Of a stretch of 64,000 nucleotides of DNA, positions 54,230 to 63,818 are shown one piece after another (the stretch's first letter is position 1; the number at the start of each line of letters is the position of its first letter). The position numbers were made by a program, and so were the translations under genes. The notes beneath the pieces are model-generated. The model was not told the DNA's origin. It saw only the letters and a program-made list of their open reading frames with translations, and did not search any database. The stretch lies in assembly GCA_016712105.1 (NCBI GenBank), contig JADJRU010000049.1, forward strand, positions 117,468 to 181,467, written 5' to 3'. Source of the stretch: Ahniella sp. GTDB taxonomy: Bacteria; Pseudomonadota; Gammaproteobacteria; Xanthomonadales; Ahniellaceae.

Positions 54230-56132
54230 AGAAGCTCGTTGCCGCATTGATCGTGCTGGGCCTGCTGCTGTGGTGGTGGGTGTCCGGCCGCGATCCGGCA
54301 CCCCAGCCGCGCGGCGCCTCACATCGGGTCGTCGTGCTGGGCTTTGATGGTCTGGATCCCCAACTGCTGCGCGAAGGCATCGCCGCTGGTCGCCTCCCCA
54401 CTTTGCCGCGCTGGCCGCCGAAGGCTCGTTTCAGCCGCTGGCCACGACCGAGCCACCACAGTCGCCGGTGGCGTGGTCGAGTTTTGCGACCGGGCTCAAT
54501 CCGGGCGGGCACGGCATCTTCGATTTCCTGCACCGTGACACCAGCGACTACAGCATCGATTTCTCGATCGCCGAACAACTGCCGCCGGAAACCATCTCGT
54601 TACTGGGCATGGAAATTCCCACCAGTGACGGTGCACTCGTGAACCGACGCCAGGGTCAGCCGTTCTGGCTCAAGGCCGAACATGAAGGCCTGCGTGTTGC
54701 CGCGATGCGCGTGCCGGTGACGTACCCGGTCGACCCGATCACGCACATGCTGGCCGGCATGGGCGTACCCGATCTGCTCGGTACCCAAGGCACCTATACC
54801 CTGATCGCGAACCATCGAATCGCTGCAGCCGAATCGGGCGGTCGCGTGTTGATGGTCCGGACCAGCCCCGATGGCAGCGTCCAAACGGAACTCGAAGGTC
54901 CGAACAGTCCAAGCAGCGGCAAGCCGATGACGGTGCCGGTCCACATTCGCGCGGACGGCGACGGTGTACGGCTCAAACTCGACGGCCAGGAAATTGCACT
55001 GAAGCCCCAGCAGTGGTCGGAATGGCTGACCGTGCGATTCCGCTTTCTGGGCCTGGGCTCGGTCGATGGCATGGTACGGGCACGACTTGTGTCGGGTTTT
55101 CCGCGCATGCGTTTATACCTGACGCCAATCCATGTCGATCCGCGCTCGCCGGCCCTGCCGATCAGTGCGCCGGCGCATGATGCCGAACACCTTGCTGAAA
55201 CCATCGGCGTGTTCCATACATTGGGCATGCCGGAAGAAACCTGGTCGATGAATCAGGATCATCTTGACGAAGCGGCGTGGCTCGACAGCGTCAAGACCAC
55301 ACTTGCCGAAGGCGAGGCCATGCTCAAGCACCGGCTTGCCGCAAACGACAGCGACATCATCATCGAAACCTTCGTGCAGCCCGACCGCGTCAGCCACATG
55401 TTCTGGCGCGGCCGCGACACCGGGCATCCGCTTCATGCCGAATCAAGTGACCTGGCGCGTTCGGCGATCGACTGGATCTATGGCGAGGCCGATCGCATCG
55501 TCGGCGAAACGCGTGCCGCGCTGGCCCCGGAAGATCGATTGATCCTGCTGAGTGACCACGGTTTCAGCGACTATCGTCGCAGCGCGCAGGTCAATCGATG
55601 GCTGCTCGAACAGGGCTTCCTGACGCTGAAACCGGGCGCACGCGAATCCGGCCCCCTGTTTGCCGAAGTCGACTGGACACAAACCCGCGCCTACGCAATG
55701 GGCCTGAACGGCATCTACGTGAACCAGGTGGGCCGCGAGGCACAGGGCATCGTCAAGGCCGAGGACAAGGCGGCGCTGCTGGCCGATATCGCCGCGCGCA
55801 TCACCACATGTCAGGACCCCGAGCACCAGCAGCAGGTGGTACTGCGCGCAAGTCTGGCGACGGATGCCTATCAAGGCGCGTCGAGCGGCGATGCACCGGA
55901 TCTGATCGTCGGTTTCAATCGCGGCTACCGAGCATCGTGGCAAACGTCGCTGGGTGGCGTCCCTGCCGTGCTCGTTGAGGACAACCTGCAGAAGTGGAGC
56001 GGTGATCACTGTGTTGCGCCCGAACTCGTGCCGGGGGTATTGCTGACGTCGTTCCCACTGACACAACCGGTAGACGGCATCGGTGCGGTGGGTGCGCTGA
56101 TCCTTTCGGAAGCAAAGAGACCATCCCCGTGA
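54226..56132 (+). CDS. Type I phosphodiesterase/alkaline phosphatase family protein (frameshifted near 54400)
   Basis: About 635 residues. An N-terminal anchor (LVAALIVLGLLLWWWV), then VVVLGFDGLDPQLL with a metal-binding Asp. The frame shifts near 54400 and continues EPPQSPVAWSSFATGLNPGGHG (nucleophile region), PDRVSHMFWRG, LILLSDHGFSDYRR (second metal) and GDHCVAPELVPGVLLTS. Members hydrolyse phosphodiesters or transfer phospho-groups at the membrane. It lies inside an overlapping three-gene operon with small membrane proteins on both sides. Confidence 0.82.
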
Positions 56133-56890
56133 GCCTCGGCCTGTTCGACATCGCGAATCCGATCCTGCTGCCCCTGGATGACGCTCTGGCGAAATTCCTG
56201 CCGCCGGTTGCACGCGTGATCGTTGTGGCGGCGCTGCTGACTTGGCTCGGCATGTGGCTGTACCGCATCAGTTCGGGGCAGAAGCACCTGCGCGCACTCA
56301 AGAGATTGGCGCGCCGAGGAGACCGCGGACTCCATGACCCCAACATCGAATTCAACGAACTGCTCAGCCGTGCGCGCCGATCCATCGGTCTGCAGATGGC
56401 GATCCTGGCGCGGGTGTTTGTCCCATCAGTGCTCGGGATGGTACCGCTGCTGTTTGGCATGAGTGCCGTGTCCAGCCGCTACAGCCACGCTTTGCCCGAC
56501 ACCGAATCACCTCGAACCTGGTGTGTTCAACCGGAATCGGCTGCTGCCCGTGTTCGACTGAACGGGTCGGCCATGACAGCAGGCTGTGTCGAGGTGCCCT
56601 GGATACCCGGATTCGGGGCACGCGTGCAGTTTGACGACACCGAGGTGCCACACGACCTCGGCAAGGGTGCCAGCAATATCCTGCACGAGCGTCTGTGGTG
56701 GAACCTGCTGATCGGCAATCCGGGCGGGTACCTGCCGGATGGTGCCGGCAACACGACGCTCAGCGTGAAGCACCCGGATCGCCCACTCGTCGCGTTCGGC
56801 CCCGGCTGGTTCCGCCACTGGCTGTTCTGGTTTCTGGTGCCCAGTATCGTGCTGGGGTTCTACTGGCGCTGGCGCTGGAAGCTGGTGTAA
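56129..56890 (+). CDS. Membrane protein, possibly YidC/EMC3-superfamily-like
   Basis: 253 residues. Helices at about 8-45 (ANPILLPLDDALAKFLPP then ARVIVVAALLTWLGMWLY), 90-115 (MAILARVFVPSVLGMVPLLFG) and 225-245 (GWFRHWLFWFLVPSIVLGFY), with a basic coil (QKHLRALKRLARRGDRG) between the first two. Helix-charged coil-helix order recalls archaeal DUF106/EMC3 insertases, but no motif proves it. A Trp-rich beta domain of about 100 residues sits between the second and last helices. Overlaps the phosphodiesterase stop. Confidence 0.5.
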   Translation: MSLGLFDIANPILLPLDDALAKFLPPVARVIVVAALLTWLGMWLYRISSGQKHLRALKRLARRGDRGLHDPNIEFNELLSRARRSIGLQMAILARVFVPSVLGMVPLLFGMSAVSSRYSHALPDTESPRTWCVQPESAAARVRLNGSAMTAGCVEVPWIPGFGARVQFDDTEVPHDLGKGASNILHERLWWNLLIGNPGGYLPDGAGNTTLSVKHPDRPLVAFGPGWFRHWLFWFLVPSIVLGFYWRWRWKLV

Positions 56891-56895
56891 AGCAG

Positions 56896-56974
56896 CTTGT
56901 GCTTCGCTTTGCGAAGCACAAGTGCGAAGTGTTTGCCTAACCCCTCCCAACCCTCCCCGAACATCGGGGAGGGC
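56896..56974. repeat. Composite hairpin repeat, copy B
   Basis: CTTGTGCTTCGC-TTT-GCGAAGCACAAG (56896-56922), then CGAAGTGTTTGCCTAACCCC and CCCTCCCCGA-ACA-TCGGGGAGGG (56951-56973). Same modules as copies A and C. Between convergent genes; nothing else is evident up to 57041. Confidence 0.8.
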
Positions 56975-57041
56975 TTTGGGGCTCCGGGATCTGGCGGCAA
57001 TCAGGCACCTCCACCCCCACAAATTTTGGATTTCGGTGATG

Positions 57042-58454
57042 TCATTTCGCGCGCTTGCGGATCGCCTCGAAGTAAGCGGGGTTCGTTGGCCTCGGCACAT
57101 ATTGGCCACGGCCACGTTCGGCGCGTAGATCGCCGTCGACCCAAGCCAGCTGTCCACGTGTGAACGTATGGGTGGCGAGGCCCTTGAGTTCGCGGCCTTC
57201 GAAAATGTTGAAGTCGACGTTCTGGTGATGGGTCTTGACCGACACCGTGCGTGTGGCAACAGGATCCCAGATCACCACGTCGGCATCGGCACCGATCCGC
57301 AAGGACCCTTTGCGCGGATAGAGATTGAAAATCTGCGCGGCATTCGTGCTGGTGACCTTGACGAACTCGTTCGGCGTGAGGCGTCCGCTGTTCACGCCGT
57401 AATGCCACAACACACCCATCCGATCCTCGATGCCACCGCAGCCATTCGGGATCTTCGTGAAGTCGTCCTTGCCCGCCGCTTTCTGCGGCGCGCAGAAGCA
57501 GCAGTGGTCGGTTGCGGTCGTGTGCAGATGCCCTGCCTGCAGGCCAGCCCACAACGCGCGCTGATGCGCCTTCGGCCGGAACGGAGGACTCATCACGTGT
57601 GCTGCCGCGCGCGTGAAATCGAGATCGCGGTAGACCGAGTCATCGATCAGCAAATGCCCGGCGAGCACTTCACCGAACACACGCTGCCCTTCGTTCCGGG
57701 CGCGCATGATGGCCTCCAGCGCCTGGCGTGCAGACACATGGACGACATAAATCGGCGCGCCCAGCACCTCGGCAATTCGAATCGCACGATTCGCGGCCTC
57801 ACCTTCGACGGCCGGTGGGCGTGACAAGGGATGTGCTTCCGGGCCCGTGATGCCACGCGCGAGCAGTTGTTTCTGCAGGCGATAAACCAGCTCGCCGTTT
57901 TCGGCATGGACCGTAGGCAATGCGCCCAATTCCAGGCACCGGGTAAAACTGTTCACCAGCACTTCGTCGTCGCACATGATGGCGTTCTTGTACGCCATGA
58001 AATGTTTGAAGCTCGACACGCCATGCTCGTGGGCCAATTCACCCATCTCGCGGTTGACGGATTCATCCCACCAGGTCACCGCGACGTGGAACGCATAATC
58101 GGATGCGGCTTTTTCAGCCCAGCCGCGCCACTCGCGGAACGCTGCCATCAGCGATTGCTGCGGGTTCGGAATGACGAAGTCGATGATGCTGGTCGTCCCA
58201 CCGGCAAGACCGGCCGCCGTGCCCGAGTAGAAATCATCGGACGCGACCGTGCCCATGAACGGCAATTCCATGTGGGTGTGCGGATCGATGCCGCCCGGCA
58301 TGACGTATTGCCCGCCGGCATCGATGGTCTTGGCACCATTGGGTGCTTCCAGGTCGATGCCGATCGCAGCGATTCGACCGTCGCGGATCAACAGATCCTT
58401 GCGTTCGGTCACTTCCGCGTCGATCAGGGTGCCACCACGAATCAGGGTATCCAT
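57042..58454 (-). CDS. hydA: Dihydropyrimidinase / D-hydantoinase
   Basis: 470 residues from ATG 58454. Cyclic amidohydrolase barrel: PGGIDPHTHMELPFMG with metal His pair, FKHFMAYKNAI with the carboxylated Lys bridging the metals, PTVHAENGE, YVVHVSARQALE and TTDHCCF with the catalytic Asp. Opens dihydrouracil/dihydrothymine or 5-substituted hydantoins. No pydA/pydX or beta-ureidopropionase gene is next to it, so pathway use is unresolved. Divergent from the SPFH gene (117-base gap, nothing else seen). Confidence 0.93.
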   Translation of the reverse strand: MDTLIRGGTLIDAEVTERKDLLIRDGRIAAIGIDLEAPNGAKTIDAGGQYVMPGGIDPHTHMELPFMGTVASDDFYSGTAAGLAGGTTSIIDFVIPNPQQSLMAAFREWRGWAEKAASDYAFHVAVTWWDESVNREMGELAHEHGVSSFKHFMAYKNAIMCDDEVLVNSFTRCLELGALPTVHAENGELVYRLQKQLLARGITGPEAHPLSRPPAVEGEAANRAIRIAEVLGAPIYVVHVSARQALEAIMRARNEGQRVFGEVLAGHLLIDDSVYRDLDFTRAAAHVMSPPFRPKAHQRALWAGLQAGHLHTTATDHCCFCAPQKAAGKDDFTKIPNGCGGIEDRMGVLWHYGVNSGRLTPNEFVKVTSTNAAQIFNLYPRKGSLRIGADADVVIWDPVATRTVSVKTHHQNVDFNIFEGRELKGLATHTFTRGQLAWVDGDLRAERGRGQYVPRPTNPAYFEAIRKRAK

Positions 58455-58571
58455 GCCAAGCCCTCCAGCAGGCCAAATCGGTTGCGTGGATCGTAGCCCA
58501 TTCCAGCAACCGCTTGCCTCCGGCGCCGTCTGCGGCGATTCTTGGCCCTCTGGATCATTGGAGCCCTGAAC

Positions 58572-59615
58572 ATGGCCACGATTACCCGTCACGGACCGCT
58601 GCGCCACTTGCGCGCCGAGCCGAACCAGCATGTGCTGCATTTCAGCAACGGCAAACTGTCGCGCTCTGGCGCCGGCTTGGCGTATTGGTTCCTGCCACTC
58701 AGTGCGGCCATGGCCCAGGTACCCGTCGAAGATTGCCAGACCACGTTCGTCCTGAATGAACGTTCGGCGGATTTCCAGGCCTTGAGCGTTCAGGTCAGCG
58801 TGACGTACCGGGTGCTCGACCCTTCCCGCGCGTGTGCCCGCGTCAACTTCAGCATCGACGTGAACACCGGGCTATGGGTCCAGCGCCCGCTGGAAACCCT
58901 GGCCACATTCTGGCTGCAACGTTCGGTGCCAACGGCGCGGTCGCATATTGCCCAGTTGGCACTGCAGGATGCCCTGCGTCACGGGTCCGACAGCATCCGC
59001 CAGGCATTGGTCGCCCATCTCGGGCAGGACGCGGAAATTCCGAACATGGGCCTGCAATTGGTCGGACTGGTGATCGATCACGTCGTGCCCGCCGCCGAAG
59101 TCGAGAAAGCCTTGCAGACGCCAGCACGCGAAGCGATTCAGGCCAAGGCCGACGAGGCGATCTTCCAGCGTCGTGCATTGGCGGTGGAAAAGGAACGTGC
59201 GATCAAGGAAAACGAACTCGCGACCGAACTCGAACTGGAACGCAAGCAGGAACAACTCATCAAGAGCCGCGGCGAAAACGCGCTCGCGCAGGTACGCCAG
59301 AACGCCACGGCGGAACAGGAAAAGACTGCTGCCGAAGTGAGCCGGTCCGAACTCTACGCACGCGGGCAAGCCGAACGTCGCACGATCGAAGCCACGGCCG
59401 AGGCTGAGGCGACACGACTGCTTGCCGCGGCGAAACTGGAAGAGCTGCGGGCACAACACGAGGTCTGGCAGAACACGCCGAAGAACGCGGCGATGGCGCT
59501 CGTGCTGTCGCGATTCGCCGAGCACCTGCAGACCATCGGCCACCTGAACATCACGCCGGACTTGCTCGGCGCGCAGGTGCGCGACTTCTTCAGCGGCAAC
59601 AACCCGGGTAGCTGA
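58572..59615 (+). CDS. SPFH/Band 7 domain protein
   Basis: 347 residues from ATG 58572. No signal peptide, but one hydrophobic patch (LAYWFLPLSAAMAQVP). SPFH domain from about 50 to 190 (ADFQALSVQVSVTYRVLD ... NMGLQLVGLVIDHVVP), then a long Ala/Glu/Arg coiled coil (KERAIKENELATELELERKQEQL...), then a short C-terminal domain. Probably forms large scaffolding rings on a membrane face. The NAD-kinase-like gene starts 5 bases after its stop. Confidence 0.87.
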   Translation: MATITRHGPLRHLRAEPNQHVLHFSNGKLSRSGAGLAYWFLPLSAAMAQVPVEDCQTTFVLNERSADFQALSVQVSVTYRVLDPSRACARVNFSIDVNTGLWVQRPLETLATFWLQRSVPTARSHIAQLALQDALRHGSDSIRQALVAHLGQDAEIPNMGLQLVGLVIDHVVPAAEVEKALQTPAREAIQAKADEAIFQRRALAVEKERAIKENELATELELERKQEQLIKSRGENALAQVRQNATAEQEKTAAEVSRSELYARGQAERRTIEATAEAEATRLLAAAKLEELRAQHEVWQNTPKNAAMALVLSRFAEHLQTIGHLNITPDLLGAQVRDFFSGNNPGS

Positions 59616-59620
59616 ACGCC

Positions 59621-60526
59621 ATGAGCCAGGGCCGCACACGCGTCGTAGTCGTGACGCGGCCTACGCCGCTGGAGTTGCTCATCCACCGTTATGGCACCTA
59701 CGGGCAGGCGCGGTTTTATCTGGCCTCCCGTGGTCAGGACATCATTGGGCTGGAAGCCAATCACGAGCGCGTGTCGCAGGGATTGGCGCAATCGATTGCG
59801 GCCATTCCCGAAAACCAGTCCTATGTGCGCGTGAGCCGCGACGAACTCGATCGATTCCTGTTTGCACCGGACGATCACGTGATGATGGTGGGTCAGGACG
59901 GGCTGGTACCCAATGTCGCCAAGTACCTCAACGGACAGGTGGCGTTGGGCGTCAACCCGGACCCCTCCAGTTATGACGGCGTGTTGTGCCGGCATGCACC
60001 GTCAAACGTCGCTTCGGCGTTGGCCTGGTCACACGGCGAGGCTGGGTTCCGGATCGAACAACGCGTACTGGCCGAAGCCACGCTCGACAACGGCCAGACC
60101 CTGCTCGCACTCAACGAACTGTTCATCGGCCATGCCTCGCATCAGTCGGCACGGTATCGGCTGAAGCTCGGGGACCGCAGTGAACGTCACTCGTCCTCGG
60201 GCGTGATTGTCAGCACCGGTACGGGCGTCAGTGGCTGGGCGCGATCGATCGTCGGCCAGCGCCGGATCGAAGCGGCCTTGCCAGGCCCGGAGGAGCCTCG
60301 TTTGGCCTGGTTCGTACGCGAGCCCTGGCCCTCGGTCGCGACTCAGGCCAGCCTCGATTTTGGGCAAGCCGGCGCCGGTGTGGTGCTGGAAATCGATTCC
60401 GAGATGAGCGACGGCGGGGTCATTTTTGCCGACGGCATCGAAACCGACCGGATCGACTTCCATGCGGGACGCTCGGTTCGTATCCAGGAATCCGCCCGGC
60501 GACTGCGGCTGCTGATGCCCGCCTGA
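59621..60526 (+). CDS. NAD kinase-like protein
   Basis: 301 residues. Has the outline of the NAD/diacylglycerol kinase fold: DDHVMMVGQDGLVPNVAKYL in place of the usual GGDGT loop (GQDG here) and SGVIVSTGTGVSGWARSI in place of STPTGSTAY. The substitutions suggest altered or lost activity relative to PpnK. The N-terminus (RPTPLELLIHRYGT) and C-terminus are not similar to PpnK. Pairs with an SPFH gene, suggesting a joint membrane-associated function. True nadK is expected elsewhere. Confidence 0.7.
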   Translation: MSQGRTRVVVVTRPTPLELLIHRYGTYGQARFYLASRGQDIIGLEANHERVSQGLAQSIAAIPENQSYVRVSRDELDRFLFAPDDHVMMVGQDGLVPNVAKYLNGQVALGVNPDPSSYDGVLCRHAPSNVASALAWSHGEAGFRIEQRVLAEATLDNGQTLLALNELFIGHASHQSARYRLKLGDRSERHSSSGVIVSTGTGVSGWARSIVGQRRIEAALPGPEEPRLAWFVREPWPSVATQASLDFGQAGAGVVLEIDSEMSDGGVIFADGIETDRIDFHAGRSVRIQESARRLRLLMPA

Positions 60527-60582
60527 TCCCCGACACCCTCCCGAAACCGGCGGAAAACAGACTGTTCACATGCACGACCTTC

Positions 60583-60588
60583 TACAAT
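60583..60588 (+). promoter_or_regulatory. Candidate -10 element (TACAAT)
   Basis: Within the 180-base gap before djlA; a 48-codon frame (60570-60716) in this gap is too weak to call a gene. No clear -35. Confidence 0.3.
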
Positions 60589-60706
60589 GGCGCGATGCCT
60601 TTGCCTGCCACCATCACGTGACGACCCAGACCTCTTCCATCCGTCCGCAACCCGTCACGCCCAGTCAAACGGTGCCATCGGGCGCCCAACAGAGTGAGTT
60701 CGTCGC

Positions 60707-61462
60707 GTGGCCGTAAAAGTGAACTGGTCCGGCGCTGCCATCGGCGCGATCCTCGGCCTGCTGCTGTCCCGACATCCCGCCGGCATCGTGCTCGGTGGTC
60801 TGGTGGGTGGCTTGCTGACGCGGAATCCGTTTGCGTGGGAATCGAGACAAGTCGCGCGAGCCCGCCTGCTGGAGCCCTGGTTCATGCTCGGCGGCGCACT
60901 GGCGCGCGCGAACGGACGCGTCTCCGATGCCGAGGTAAAAGCCGCCGAACACTGGATGCGCCGTCTGGCGCTCGACGACAAGGCGCGCAACGCGGCGATT
61001 GATTCGTTTAATGCCGGCAAAGCCGACGGCTTCGTCTGGCAAATCGCTGCGGAAGAACTGGCCGCACATTGTGTGACGCGCCTCGACCTCAAGTTGATGG
61101 TGCTGGACAGCCTGCACGAAATCGGTTCGGCCGATGGTTCACTGAGTGATCCGAAGTTGTTCGACCAGATCCGCGAGTCACTCGCGGTGCCTGCCGAGCT
61201 GTGGCACAAAGTGCTTTCCGGCTTTGACCGTCAGACACCCAATCGACCGAAGCTGGCAGAGGCCTATCGAACGCTCGCAGTCGATCCGAAAGCCATCGAC
61301 GACGACGTCCGCAAGGCTTATCGCCGCGCGATTTCCAAATATCATCCGGACAAGATCGCGGGACTGGAGTCCAATCCGGAGCGAGTCCGCGAATTCGAAC
61401 AAAAAGCCCGCGACCTCAACATCGCCTACGACGTGATCCGCGACGCCCGCGGCATGAGCTGA
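60707..61462 (+). CDS. djlA: DnaJ-like co-chaperone DjlA
   Basis: 251 residues, GTG start. An N-terminal hydrophobic, Gly-zipper-like helix (GAAIGAILGLLLSRHPAGIVLGG), a TerB domain (residues about 55-175; LARANGRVSDAEVKAAEHWM) and a C-terminal J domain with the HPD motif (AISKYHPDKIAGLESNP). DjlA is a membrane-anchored activator of DnaK. Two bases before rpe. Confidence 0.92.
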   Translation: MAVKVNWSGAAIGAILGLLLSRHPAGIVLGGLVGGLLTRNPFAWESRQVARARLLEPWFMLGGALARANGRVSDAEVKAAEHWMRRLALDDKARNAAIDSFNAGKADGFVWQIAAEELAAHCVTRLDLKLMVLDSLHEIGSADGSLSDPKLFDQIRESLAVPAELWHKVLSGFDRQTPNRPKLAEAYRTLAVDPKAIDDDVRKAYRRAISKYHPDKIAGLESNPERVREFEQKARDLNIAYDVIRDARGMS

Positions 61463-61464
61463 CC

Positions 61465-62147
61465 ATGACCCAGACTCCAATCCTTGCACCGTCCATCCTG
61501 TCTGCCGATTTCGCCCGCCTGGGCGAGGAAGTATCTGCAATGTGCTCGAAGCCGGTGCCGACTGGGTGCATTTCGACGTGATGGACAATCACTACGTACC
61601 GAACCTGACGATCGGCCCGCTGGTGTGCGATGCGCTGCGCAGCTACGGCATCCGCGCGCCGATCGACGTACACCTGATGGTCAAACCGGTCGACCGCATC
61701 ATCCCGGATTTCGCGAAGGCCGGCGCCAGCATCATCTCGTTTCACCCCGAAGCAAGCGAACACATCGACCGCACACTCGGACTGATCCGCGACTCCGGCT
61801 GTTTGGCCGGACTCGTGTTCAACCCGGCGACGCCGCTGCACCATCTCGACCACGTGATGGACAAACTCGACTTGATCCTCATCATGTCGGTCAACCCCGG
61901 CTTCGGCGGCCAAAGTTTCATCCCGCGTGCGCTCGACAAACTGCGGGCCGTTCGTGAACGCATCGACGCCAGCGGCCGATCGATCCGGCTGGAAGTGGAC
62001 GGCGGCGTCAAACTCGACAACATCGCGGCCATCGCCGCAGCCGGTGCCGACACCTTCGTGGCCGGATCGGCCATCTTCGGCGCCAAACCCTACCCCGACA
62101 CCATCCGTGCATTCCGTGAGCGGCTGGCGTCTGTGCCGGGAGCGTAA
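61465..62147 (+). CDS. rpe: Ribulose-phosphate 3-epimerase (frameshifted near 61536)
   Basis: From ATG 61465: ILAPSILSADFARLGEEVSA, then one A is missing in GCAATG (expected GCAAATG); the frame resumes VLEAGADWVHFDVMDNHYVPN (metal ligands and active-site Asp) and DVHLMVKP, then SVNPGFGGQSFIP and LEVDGGV. About 228 residues when rejoined, the normal size. Epimerises ribulose-5-P to xylulose-5-P. An essential-type gene with one homopolymer-linked deletion: strong hint of sequencing error. Confidence 0.93.
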
Positions 62148-62177
62148 CGACCAGTTTGCGACATGCTGCCCGCTGTG

Positions 62178-62239
62178 GGAGCGGCGGTCTCAACCGGTCG
62201 ATGCAACACAACGCATCGATCGGTTGAGACCACCGCTCC
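62178..62239. repeat. Long inverted repeat (27-bp arms)
   Basis: Arms GGAGCGGCGGTCTCAACCGG... (62178-62204) and 62213-62239 pair at 25 of 27 positions around an 8-base loop (AACACAAC). Follows rpe by 30 bases and joins the composite repeat; likely rpe terminator. Confidence 0.75.
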
Positions 62240-62385
62240 TTGTGCTTCGCTGCGCGAAGCACAAGGGCGAAGTGTTTGCCTAAACCCCTCCCAACCCTCC
62301 CCGAACATCGGGGAGGGCTGATCTGGGCTAGTCCTAAACTTCGCGGCATCGCGGCTGAAGCCGCTTTAGCCGCGATGCGGTGGCT
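62238..62385. repeat. Composite hairpin repeat, copy C
   Basis: CCTTGTGCTTCGC-TGC-GCGAAGCACAAGG (62238-62266), CGAAGTGTTTGCCTAAACCC, CCCTCCCCGA-ACA-TCGGGGAGGG (62295-62317), GCTGATCTGGGCTAGTCCT, then CATCGCGGCT ... AGCCGCGATG (62347-62377). Opposite orientation to copy A and the most complete copy. Confidence 0.8.
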
Positions 62386-62391
62386 GTCAAG

Positions 62392-63818
62392 CTACTTGTG
62401 GCTTTTTCGGTTACTCCCCTTCGCTATACAACACTTCATGTTGTGCGCGAGGACCACGAGGAGATTTCGAGCTTGCCTTTCGATGCCGCGGACGAGGAGC
62501 TTTGGTCCACCTGGCAAGTACTTCAGGCTGGCAAATGGATGTTCTAGCGATGACGCCCCCGACGCCTGACCATATCTGGGTGGAAAACGCAGCTTGGCTC
62601 GCGCATTCATCCGCTCTGCGGCATCGGCATGGAATGAGCGCGCGGTCCTGCGGAACTTACTGTCGGTGCGAGTTCGGCCGAAGCGGGCAATTCAGGCAAG
62701 CGTTTGTCTTGTATATTGATAGGTCTGTTTTACGGTCCGTCACATGCGCAGAAGCACCTCCCCATTCGGACGAAGTGATAGATGTCTTGCTCCGGGTCGA
62801 CATCAGAACTGGGATTGCGAAAATGCAACGCCCGCGGTGTTCGGCACCAACGGTTGCCGGCACGATCACCGTGATTCCTTGCTGAGTCGCATCGGCTTGC
62901 CCGCTCTCGTTCCTGACAGCCCGTATCAACGACCGTCAGCGACGCCGCTTCCAGAACCGATTTGGCTGCCTCTGCCATCGGCGCCAATTGCTGGTGGTCG
63001 TACCATCATTGGTCACCTCAAAGTCAGGCAATCAACGCGTAGCCGGGCGTCCACCGCCGTCTGCCCGTTACCGAGCACTTTGCATGCCGTCATACTTAAA
63101 TCCGCATCAACCTTCCCTTCTGCCCCTCTGTCGCAGCGAACTGCTTCGACACATCTTCCAGTTCGCCCTCGATCGTCAATGGGCCTCTCTCGGCGCTCTC
63201 GTAATGCTGCCAGCGCCGACTCCACCGCCTTCGGATCTTCCTGTAGCTCTTGCCGATCTGTCCCGGTCCAGCCCATCAAGGTAATCGCCCGAAGTCCGCC
63301 GGTCAATCGAGTGCCTCGTCGAATCTACCCGCGACTGCGTCCCCACCTGCTTCACTTCGAACTCGCTGCTCGAAACTTGCTGCCGTCCACTGCTACCAGT
63401 TCAGCTGCAAACAAATCCTGCACTTGCACGACAGAACAGCGTGGGCGCCCAGCACGCCTTCGTGATCGCCTTCGCGTTGTCCTTCCGAAAGTCGGCAATT
63501 GTCTTGAAGTCTAGCCGCAGCTTGTTCAGCAGCCAAAGCAACTCCGCGTTCCAGCCAGCCTCGCGTTCCGGTCGTCTCGACGACCGTATCTGAAATTCAA
63601 ATGCCCATATACATAAAGCTTCAGCAGCAAATCCCCGGGCGAATAACCGGAGCCGTCCCGTCGCCTTCGCCACCGCCCGATCAAACCCAAGCCCGTGAGT
63701 CCAGCGAATCCACAAACGCATCGATCACCCGCACCGGCGAGCCTTCACGAATCAAATCGTCGAGCACCTCCGGAAACAACGTCGCCTGATTCCGGCTCTC
63801 GCCTACGATGTGGCCCAT
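62392..63818 (-). pseudogene. IS1182-family transposase remnant
   Basis: Reading the minus strand from ATG 63818 (GESRNQATLFPEVLDDLIREG) and jumping frame several times recovers IS1182 transposase blocks: RNQATLFPEVLDDL, GDLLLKLYVYG-like, NAELLWLLNKLRLDFKTIADF, NGQTAVDARLRV, TDRKTDLSIYKTNACLNCPL and the end HPFASLKYLPGGPKLLVRG. At least four frameshifts plus in-frame stops are needed, far more than anywhere else, so this copy is truly decayed. Clear terminal inverted repeats were not found. Several small ORFs in the segment are fragments of it. Confidence 0.75.

Noticed and set aside
60570..60716. 48-codon frame before djlA
   Set aside because: No ribosome site or recognisable sequence, and it overlaps the djlA start.
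62240..63789. Several 60-250 codon frames as new genes
   Set aside because: They are fragments or shadows of a decayed IS1182 transposase and of hairpin repeats.
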